Assembly: GCA_020639295.1 (NCBI GenBank)
Contig: JACKGY010000019.1
Span: 1-36,930 of the forward strand
Source: Planctomycetota bacterium
Lineage (GTDB): Bacteria > Planctomycetota > GCA-002687715 > DRQF01
Direction: 5' to 3'
DNA length: 36,930 nucleotides
Shown here: in pieces, positions 30,838 through 36,930 of the stretch
How positions within the stretch are numbered: the first letter of the stretch is position 1
Layout of the letters: each line of letters begins with the position of its first letter
Program-made: the position numbers and the translations under genes
Notes under the pieces: model-generated
What the model was told of the DNA's origin: nothing
Seen by the model: the letters and a program-made list of their open reading frames with translations, nothing else
Databases searched by the model: none

Positions 30838-32163
30838 TCAGTCGGTCTTCGCGTTCGCCTGCCACCAGGCTTCGATCAGGGCGATCGCGGCGCGCCGCGC
30901 CTCGTCGTTCTGGGCGGCCAGGTAGCCGGTCGCGTCGAAGTCGAAGCTGCGATAGGGAAAGAGCGCCTGGAAGAGCTGGCGGAGGCCGTGGAAGGCCTGC
31001 TGGCGCACGCTGACGTTCGCGCTCGAGAGCAGACGGATGAGCGGCGGGACGGCCCGGCGATCGCGAAACTTGCCGAGCGCCATCGTGGCGCTCATGGCGG
31101 CGCTCCCGCCCTTCTCGGCCACGACGATGAGACGCTCCAGTCCGCTGTGGTCGTCGAGACGACGCAGCGTGTCGGCGGCGGTGACCGAGACCTCCTCCTG
31201 CTTGGAGGAGAGCAGGGCCACGAGCTTCTCGCGCGGGATGTCCTCGCCCATCGAGATCAGGCCGTCGAGCGCCGCCTTGACCGCCTCGCTGTCGTCGCCT
31301 TCGAGCCAATCGCGCATCCGCGCGGCGGCCGGGCGGTGGTCGTGTTTCACCAGGAGCTGGATGGCGTAACGCAGCTCGTAGCCCTCGAGGCTCCCGGCGC
31401 GCTCGAGCACCCGGTCGAGGATCTCGCGATCGAGCAGCTTGGCCTGATCGAGGATGAAGTAGAGGTCGCTCCAGGTCTTCGTCCCGGGGAGCGCGGCGAC
31501 GAGCGCCGCCTTGCCGCGCTCATCGCCCATGACGCAGAGGAAGGCCGCGCAGCGCGCCCGGCGATCGTCGTCGAGCCCCTCCCCTTCGAGGAGCTTCGCG
31601 ACGATCGCTGAGGCCGGCTCGTGCCGCGCCTGCGCGAGGATGCGCAGAGCCATGCTCAGCTCGCCGACATTGAGGTCCTTCCCGAGCTTCGAGCGGACGA
31701 CATCGATGACCTCGGCATCGTCGATCCCGAGCAGTCGCCCCAGCATGAGCGAGAAGGCCGGGTCGGGACCCGGGCTCTCGAGGCAGGCGACGATGTGCTT
31801 CGCGAGTCCCTTCTCCCCCATCCGCAGCAGGTAGGCGGCGGCGCCGAGCCGCAACAGCGAGGGCTTGCCGGCGAGGAAGGCCTGCATGGTCTTGCGGCGA
31901 TCGGGTTCCTGCAGGCTCTGCGCCAGGTAGAGGCCGACGCTCTGGGCCGAGGGATCGAACTCGGGCAGGCGCTTGCGCAGCTCGGCGGCGAGGTCGGGGC
32001 CGAGCCGCGTGCGCAGCTCCTGGTAGGCCGGGGTGCGGACCGTGTAGTCCTCGCCGCCGAGCTTGGCCACGAGCGCGGCGATGCTCTCCTGCGCGGCGAC
32101 GCCGGTCGTGGCGAGGAGTGCCGCGAGGGCGACGAGCAGGTGGATGGTCAGCCGGCGCTTCAT
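30838..32163 (-). CDS. Secreted HEAT-repeat protein
   Basis: A 441-residue protein. The signal peptide MKRRLTIHLLVALAALLATTGVAA is followed by QESIAALV and then paired helices throughout: HEAT/armadillo-like units such as AVKAALDGLISMGEDI, VSVTAADTLRRLDD and RAVPPLIRLLSSANVSVRQQAFHGL. No enzyme motif is present. It is probably a periplasmic scaffold. Its ATG overlaps the stop of the VWA-like gene as ATGA, so the two proteins are likely made in fixed ratio and may form a complex. The operon sits in reverse orientation between paralogs P2 and P3. Confidence 0.88.
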   Translation of the reverse strand: MKRRLTIHLLVALAALLATTGVAAQESIAALVAKLGGEDYTVRTPAYQELRTRLGPDLAAELRKRLPEFDPSAQSVGLYLAQSLQEPDRRKTMQAFLAGKPSLLRLGAAAYLLRMGEKGLAKHIVACLESPGPDPAFSLMLGRLLGIDDAEVIDVVRSKLGKDLNVGELSMALRILAQARHEPASAIVAKLLEGEGLDDDRRARCAAFLCVMGDERGKAALVAALPGTKTWSDLYFILDQAKLLDREILDRVLERAGSLEGYELRYAIQLLVKHDHRPAAARMRDWLEGDDSEAVKAALDGLISMGEDIPREKLVALLSSKQEEVSVTAADTLRRLDDHSGLERLIVVAEKGGSAAMSATMALGKFRDRRAVPPLIRLLSSANVSVRQQAFHGLRQLFQALFPYRSFDFDATGYLAAQNDEARRAAIALIEAWWQANAKTD

Positions 32164-33863
32164 TTCCCGGTCGTCCCGCCGCTGGTGCCACCGCTCGAGC
32201 CCGAAGGTCTGCCGGTCGGGACGCGCGGTGTCGTACCGTCTCCCGCGGTCTTCGAACCGCGCAGGGGGCGCGGCGGCTTCACGTAGGTCGCCGGGTAGGT
32301 GAAGGTGAAGTCCGCGATGCCCGAGCGGTGCAGGGCGGCGATGTAGGGCGTATGCGCGAAGCGGGTCTCGAAGGACTCGACCTCCTGCGCCAGGAGGTCC
32401 ATCTCGGCCCGGAACGCCGGGCCACCCGGCAGTTCGACCTTGCGAAAGGGAGCCACGCCGTGGCAGAGGCAGAAGTTGCTGAAGCCGATGCCGGTGGCGC
32501 GACGGCCCCGGTTCGGCGTGTCGATTTCGGGCAACAGGAGTTCGGGCGCGCTCTTCGCCGCCTGGGCGGGCGCGATCTCCTCGCACCAGCCGGCGTAGGA
32601 CAGGAGGTTCGCCTTGGTCACCCGGAGCATCACCAGGGTGAAGGTCGCCATGGCCCGATAGCGCGGCAGGCTCGATAGCTGGTCGATGCCGGCGAGGGTC
32701 TCCTCGAGTTCCGCGCGGATCGCCTCGCAGTCCACGGCCAGCTGGAGCGCCGTCCGCCGCTTCTTCGGAAAGCCGCCGCCGCTGAAGAGTCCGCTGTCCT
32801 TGCCGTTGCGCAGCCGCTGCGCGGCGAGACCGTTGCCCGAGATCGCCACCGAAGGCGACCCGCGCAGGAGCCCCTTGGCGTAGGCCTTCTCCCAGGCCCG
32901 GAGCATGGCGCGGAAGGCCGGATCGGCCGCGGCCGCGGCCATCACCTCGTCCCGTGACGCGGTCGAGGGCCCGAAGTCCGTCACCTTCGAGCGCCAGTAG
33001 ATCTCGTTGCGCGGCATGTGATCGCCGCTGCAGAAGAGGCAGGTCCCGTAGACCTGGCACTGGTGCGTTCCCGAGGGCGGCGCGTAGAGGTGGACCCGCC
33101 CCTCGGTCGCCGCCGCCAGCCGACTGAGCGGATAGACCGCCGTCCCGCTCGGCGCCACCTCGTTGGCCACCGTCATCTGAAAGAGCCAGCCCCAGGGCAG
33201 CTCGATGAAGGCGCCGTCGCCCCCGTAGATCTCCCACTTCGAGCTCGGGATCTCGTTCCGGTGCGAGGCCCAGTAGCTGTCGGAGAGGTAGGCCTCGCTC
33301 GCGACGCAGCTGAAACGCACCTTGAGCTTCCTGAGCTGCTCGACCGTCCCCTCGAGGTCATCCTCGGCGTCGCCGTTGTCGAGGGAGACCAGAACGAGTT
33401 CCCGCTCGCCGGAAGTCTCCGCCAGGAGCCCGGCCGCCGCGCGCAGGTCCTTGTAGACGTTCTTGATCTCGTCGACCGGGGACGCCAGCAGCTCGTCCAG
33501 GCGCGCAACCAGCGCACCATGATCGTCAGGGCCGAAGACCTTCACGGCCCGCGGCGCGCCGACCGCAGCCACGGCGATCTGCCGGTCCGCCATCGTCGCG
33601 ACGGCCCGTTCGAGCGCCGCGGCCATCTCGCGGGCGAAGCCGCTCTCCTTCAGGGTGGTCGTCGGGTCGACGAGGAAGAAGAGCGCGCCGGCCTTCTCGC
33701 CCTCGGTCCGACGACCGAGGAGGATCGCATCGAGGGCCTCGCCCATGCCCGCCGCCGACGAGGTGTAGCGCCCGGCGGACTCCGTCGTCTGCGCGGAGGT
33801 CCGCGCCGGCAGGACGAGGCTCGCGTGGAGCAGGACGGTCAGGAGCAGGAACCGGGAGTTCAT
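32160..33863 (-). CDS. Secreted protein with VWA-like N-terminal domain
   Basis: A 567-residue exported protein with signal peptide MNSRFLLLTVLLHASLVLPARTSAQ. Residues about 55-200 resemble a von Willebrand A fold: the first strand GALFFLVD66PTTT carries a DxTxT variant of the DxSxS metal site, and ELVLVSLDNGDAEDD and VRFSCVASEAY fit the later strands. The central and C-terminal parts (200-530) are unrecognised and contain cysteines in HQCQVYGTCLFC and FCLCHG, which suggest disulfides or a bound metal or heme-like group. The end is a Gly/Ser/Thr-rich tail. An ATG three codons earlier (33872) is an equal start candidate; neither has a clear Shine-Dalgarno sequence. It is the first gene of an operon with the HEAT protein. 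Confidence 0.82.
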   Translation of the reverse strand: MNSRFLLLTVLLHASLVLPARTSAQTTESAGRYTSSAAGMGEALDAILLGRRTEGEKAGALFFLVDPTTTLKESGFAREMAAALERAVATMADRQIAVAAVGAPRAVKVFGPDDHGALVARLDELLASPVDEIKNVYKDLRAAAGLLAETSGERELVLVSLDNGDAEDDLEGTVEQLRKLKVRFSCVASEAYLSDSYWASHRNEIPSSKWEIYGGDGAFIELPWGWLFQMTVANEVAPSGTAVYPLSRLAAATEGRVHLYAPPSGTHQCQVYGTCLFCSGDHMPRNEIYWRSKVTDFGPSTASRDEVMAAAAADPAFRAMLRAWEKAYAKGLLRGSPSVAISGNGLAAQRLRNGKDSGLFSGGGFPKKRRTALQLAVDCEAIRAELEETLAGIDQLSSLPRYRAMATFTLVMLRVTKANLLSYAGWCEEIAPAQAAKSAPELLLPEIDTPNRGRRATGIGFSNFCLCHGVAPFRKVELPGGPAFRAEMDLLAQEVESFETRFAHTPYIAALHRSGIADFTFTYPATYVKPPRPLRGSKTAGDGTTPRVPTGRPSGSSGGTSGGTTGK

Positions 33864-34301
33864 GGCCGGCATCGTAGCACGCCGGCCCGGGAATCGGCCG
33901 CCCGTCAGAGCGTCTGGAGGCGCCTCCCCGAGCGGATGGCCAGGCCTCCACGCCGATCGCGGGCCTGGCCTGACCCTCGAGGGAACGATCGAAGGGAACG
34001 ACTTGCCGGGCGGTCGGGCCCGTTCCCGGAAGAACCCCCGACGGTTCCCCTGGGGCCCCGAGTTCAGCGCTCCGGAGACGGTCATTCGCCACGGACGCCG
34101 CGCCAAGTCCTTGTCCTGGCACGGGGATCGAGTATCGGTACGAGCCTGTCCGGCCGGGGCCGGAGTCGCGGGCAAGGGTCGGGCGGAGAAATCGCCAAGG
34201 TCCGGGTCGATCGGCTGCGTTTCCCAGGGCATGCCGAGCCCGAGCCGCCCCTGGCCCGCGCTCAACTCCAATCAACCTCTCGAGTCATCGGAGAGCCCAT
34301 C
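33864..34301. other. Divergent intergenic region before P3
   Basis: This is 438 bases between the divergent VWA-like gene and P3. It holds the third copy of the bipartite element near the P3 side. Long open frames cross it on both strands, but they are Arg/Pro-rich shadows. No promoter for the VWA-like gene could be assigned with confidence. Confidence 0.5.
34187..34221 (+). promoter_or_regulatory. Shared bipartite element upstream of P3
   Basis: AGAAATCGCCAAGG, 15 bases, TGCGTT. The first box differs from the P1 copy at 2 of 14 positions, and the second is identical. It ends 80 bases before the P3 ATG. The surrounding sequence is otherwise unlike that of P1 and P2, so the boxes look selected. 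Confidence 0.68.
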
Positions 34302-36779
34302 ATGCGGCGCAAACTGTCGACCCTGATCCTCGTCTTCATTCTCTCTGGCGCGGCGTCCGCGCAATACGTCTACCAGACCGCGTCACCAGACCTCTTGGCC
34401 GAGGAAATCAGCTTCTACCTCGGCTGCAACCAGGGACACGACCTCAGGATCACGGGATTCGAACTCTACCTGCCCCAGGGCCAGCACGTTCTGACCATAG
34501 GGCACGTCTCCTCAGGCGGGGGGCCCCTGACGACCTGCGGCACGATCTCGGTCTACTCGAACGGCATGGCCGCGCCGACGGTGATCCCGATGAGTCTCGA
34601 CGTATTCGTCCCAAGATACTCTTCCACGAGATTCTTCATCGAGTCGCCGTCGACGATCATCGGCGTCAACACCCAACAGGCGATGGTCTACTCCGGGCAG
34701 CTCGGATTCACTCTCAACAGCACTTTTGCCTACTCGAACGGGCAGATCTACGGCGCCGACATCTGCGGGCGCATTCACTACGCGGTGGAAGACGGCGCCC
34801 CGCGAGGCGCATTCACTCCCTCATTTGGCGGCTCGTTCCTCAATTCCGCGCCCGGTGTGACCTTCGACATCGAGGCCCACGACCAGGACCTGATCGTGGA
34901 TGGTTTCGATATCAAGTCGACCTTCGCCAGCAATTCCTACAGCCTGTACACGACGGAGGTCGTGGACTCACACGCGAACGTCGCCTTCAACCCCGGCTCC
35001 TGGCGCCTGCTCGGCGGTGCGCCGATTCAATACGACTACTTCACGTCGAGCAGCTTCCCCCTGCCGCTCGACTTCGAAGTGGTCATTCCCAGGGGCAAGC
35101 GCCGCGGTTTCTACCTCGTCGACAACCTCAATGGCCATCTCGACACGGGCCTCCTCGGCGGGGCCACGACGAGTCTGGTTCGAGGAAACGGCGACCTGAG
35201 CATCCATACGGGCGAACTCCATGTGACGCCCTTCGGCCCCGCCACGGGCCCTGGATACTTCAACTGCACGGTGCGCTACCGCTTGCCCGCCGGGCCGACG
35301 ATCACGGCCGCACCGAGTGGTTCCCTGAGCACGAGCTTCTCTCCGAGCGTCGGCACCCGGGGAATCGCCTTCGACATCGACGCATCGGCGCCACTCGAAG
35401 TCGGGTCCATTTCCGGCCCCGTCCGGAGCACCGGGAACCCCTTCCTGTTCGATTCCACCAACGTCGAGCTCTGGACCACGGTCAACGGCGCAAGCCACGT
35501 CGGCCAGCTCGGCAACTCCAGCAACTGGAAGCTGATCGGCGTCATGCCCCTGTTCTTCCCCTTGGGAGGTACGACCCAGAACTTCAACTTCTCCGGTCTC
35601 GGGCAATTCGTGCCCGAGGGCGGTTCACGAGGCTTCTACCTGACGACGAGCAGCGCCACGACCACCTTCTACGTCGAGTCCGGCCTTGCCACGCCGGGAG
35701 TCGTGGGCACGAGCTCGGCCCTGTCGATGACGACGGGCACGAGGACGACCGCCCCCTTCGTCCCGGGTGCGGCCGGCCACGGGGTCGCGCTGAGTCTCGG
35801 ATTCAGTGAACTCGGGCGCGCCGATCGGGGCTTCCACGAGAACTTCGAGACCGCGAACGGGCTCCAGCCGGCCGCGGGTTGGCTCGTCTCCCGCGAGGGC
35901 GCCACGACGGCTTCGCAGGGCTGGCGCTTCGACAATCCCGGCGGACGGATCGTCGACAGTCCGATGACCGGCAAGTCGGCGATCGTCGATGCCAACTACT
36001 CGGGTTCGAGCAACTCCGTCAGCACCGCGCTCTATTCACCGCGCTTCGATGCCTCTCGCGATCTCGACTACGAACTCCAGTTCGACAGTCGATTCGTGCA
36101 GGGCGGCACGGACCAGGGCTTCGTCGAGGTCTGGGACGGAACGACCTGGAACCTGATCACGACCCATGTCGCGACGCAGTCCGGAGTGACGCACCAGTCC
36201 TTCGACATCGGCGCCGCCGCCGGCGGCCATGTCGATGCGATGATCCGCTTCCGTTACCAGGGCAACGGCAACCAGTACTGGATGATCGACAACGTCGGTC
36301 TGGGCGTCAGCCAGAGGGGACAACGTCCTCAGCTCGGGATCGGCGAATTCGACGTCAACTACGCCACCGATCCCGTCCACGGCCAGTCGGTCAGGAGCGG
36401 TTTGCCCGGTCCCTACACGGCCACGGCGAGCGTCCTCGGCCAGACGATCTTCCACTGGGAGGGCGAGCCGAACCAGCCGATCCAGCTCTTCGCGGGCTAC
36501 CTGAACCTCGGCAACGTCGTCTTGTACCCCCAGGGCCAGCTCGACGTCGGCAGCTACGATCCGATGACGGGAACCTTCCCGGGCATCTACATGCTCGCCG
36601 ACGGCACCTTGCCCGACATCTTCAATGCCGCTTTCCGCACCTCGAGCGGCGGCGAGCTCACGGTGCCGATCTTCTTCCCGCCCTACCTCTCCGGCTTCAC
36701 CATCAACATGCAGAGCGTGATCTTCTCCTCCACCCAGAACATCGCGCTCACCAACGTCGTCACCCTCAGCATCATCTGA
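34302..36779 (+). CDS. Secreted repeat protein P3 of the paralog family
   Basis: An 825-residue exported protein with signal peptide MRRKLSTLILVFILSGAASA and mature start QYVYQTASP. It aligns end to end with P1 and P2: three repeat units, an anchor-J-like domain (HENFETAN, RFDNPGGR, VEVWDGTTWN) and the C-terminal domain ending LTNVVTLSII. Unit 1 is the most diverged and has two extra cysteines (LGCNQG, TCGTIS). The cysteine pair that opens the C-terminal domain in P1 and P2 is replaced by serines at both positions (S670, S699). The ATG at 34302 begins the signal peptide, with GGAG upstream. Open frame upstream of it is a shadow of the VWA-like gene. Confidence 0.9.
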   Translation: MRRKLSTLILVFILSGAASAQYVYQTASPDLLAEEISFYLGCNQGHDLRITGFELYLPQGQHVLTIGHVSSGGGPLTTCGTISVYSNGMAAPTVIPMSLDVFVPRYSSTRFFIESPSTIIGVNTQQAMVYSGQLGFTLNSTFAYSNGQIYGADICGRIHYAVEDGAPRGAFTPSFGGSFLNSAPGVTFDIEAHDQDLIVDGFDIKSTFASNSYSLYTTEVVDSHANVAFNPGSWRLLGGAPIQYDYFTSSSFPLPLDFEVVIPRGKRRGFYLVDNLNGHLDTGLLGGATTSLVRGNGDLSIHTGELHVTPFGPATGPGYFNCTVRYRLPAGPTITAAPSGSLSTSFSPSVGTRGIAFDIDASAPLEVGSISGPVRSTGNPFLFDSTNVELWTTVNGASHVGQLGNSSNWKLIGVMPLFFPLGGTTQNFNFSGLGQFVPEGGSRGFYLTTSSATTTFYVESGLATPGVVGTSSALSMTTGTRTTAPFVPGAAGHGVALSLGFSELGRADRGFHENFETANGLQPAAGWLVSREGATTASQGWRFDNPGGRIVDSPMTGKSAIVDANYSGSSNSVSTALYSPRFDASRDLDYELQFDSRFVQGGTDQGFVEVWDGTTWNLITTHVATQSGVTHQSFDIGAAAGGHVDAMIRFRYQGNGNQYWMIDNVGLGVSQRGQRPQLGIGEFDVNYATDPVHGQSVRSGLPGPYTATASVLGQTIFHWEGEPNQPIQLFAGYLNLGNVVLYPQGQLDVGSYDPMTGTFPGIYMLADGTLPDIFNAAFRTSSGGELTVPIFFPPYLSGFTINMQSVIFSSTQNIALTNVVTLSII

Positions 36780-36817
36780 AGAACCCCGGACCGCCCCCCG
36801 AAGCCCCCCAACGACCC

Positions 36818-36847
36818 GGCCCCGACGCACCCGCGTCGGGGCCTTTT
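36818..36847 (+). terminator. Intrinsic terminator after P3
   Basis: A perfect 11-bp stem, GGCCCCGACGC with GCGTCGGGGCC, surrounds the loop ACCC and is followed directly by TTTT. It begins 38 bases after the P3 stop. This is the clearest rho-independent terminator in the window. Confidence 0.88.
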
Positions 36848-36930
36848 CACGTCCGACACCGCCCGCGAACCCGTGACCTCATCGGTGTGAAGCCCCATAA
36901 GTCCTTCTTGCATAGCGACTTCAAGACCAC

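Noticed and set aside
33018..34301. 428-residue N-terminal extension of P3
   Set aside because: It is a shadow of the VWA-like gene; the true start is marked by a signal peptide that matches P1 and P2.
1..36930. tRNA, rRNA, CRISPR array, transposase or integrase
   Set aside because: I looked for cloverleaf-like segments, regularly spaced repeats and transposase motifs and saw none that I could support by eye.

Overview
The window is high-GC bacterial DNA with densely packed genes on both strands. Several features suggest a planctomycete or a relative with similar habits: three Hanks-type Ser/Thr kinases (two with N-terminal zinc ribbons, one with a TPR tail), an ECF sigma factor of the short type that is common next to such kinases, a sulfatase-like giant protein, and large secreted beta-rich proteins with a shared C-terminal domain. 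The phylum is an inference. I saw no rRNA, tRNA, CRISPR array or transposase.

Left part (1-9.9 kb): the tail of a membrane protein; a zinc-ribbon kinase; a short hybrid-cluster protein gene (hcp) divergent from a Crp/Fnr-family regulator, with a perfect FNR-type palindrome (TTGAT-N4-ATCAA) between them; a six-repeat kelch lipoprotein; and a two-gene minus-strand operon of a membrane sulfatase-like/HEAT protein and a divergent metallophosphoesterase.

Middle (10-22 kb): two secreted alpha/beta hydrolases, a PLD-nuclease/SF2-helicase/DUF3427 fusion that looks like a defence or DNA-processing enzyme, a large zinc-ribbon kinase with a multi-pass membrane tail, an unrecognised 418-residue protein and a GIY-YIG nuclease-like protein in a stretch that looks lower in GC.

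Right part (22-36.9 kb): a kinase-TPR/ECF sigma operon, then three paralogous secreted proteins of 825-832 residues (here P1, P2, P3) on the plus strand. P2 and P3 are separated by a minus-strand operon of a VWA-like and a HEAT-repeat secreted protein. Each paralog has a signal peptide, three internal beta-sandwich-like repeats, a choice-of-anchor-J/MAM-like domain and a nearly invariant C-terminal domain.

The most striking observation is that each paralog is preceded by the same bipartite element, a 14-base box ending CCAAGG, exactly 15 bases, then TGCGTT, about 75-81 bases before the start codon. It looks like a dedicated promoter. The adjacent kinase/ECF-sigma operon, divergent from P1, is the obvious candidate to read it. 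This would make a kinase-controlled sigma regulon for a new family of surface or exported proteins. That link is a hypothesis; the element and the gene family are directly visible.
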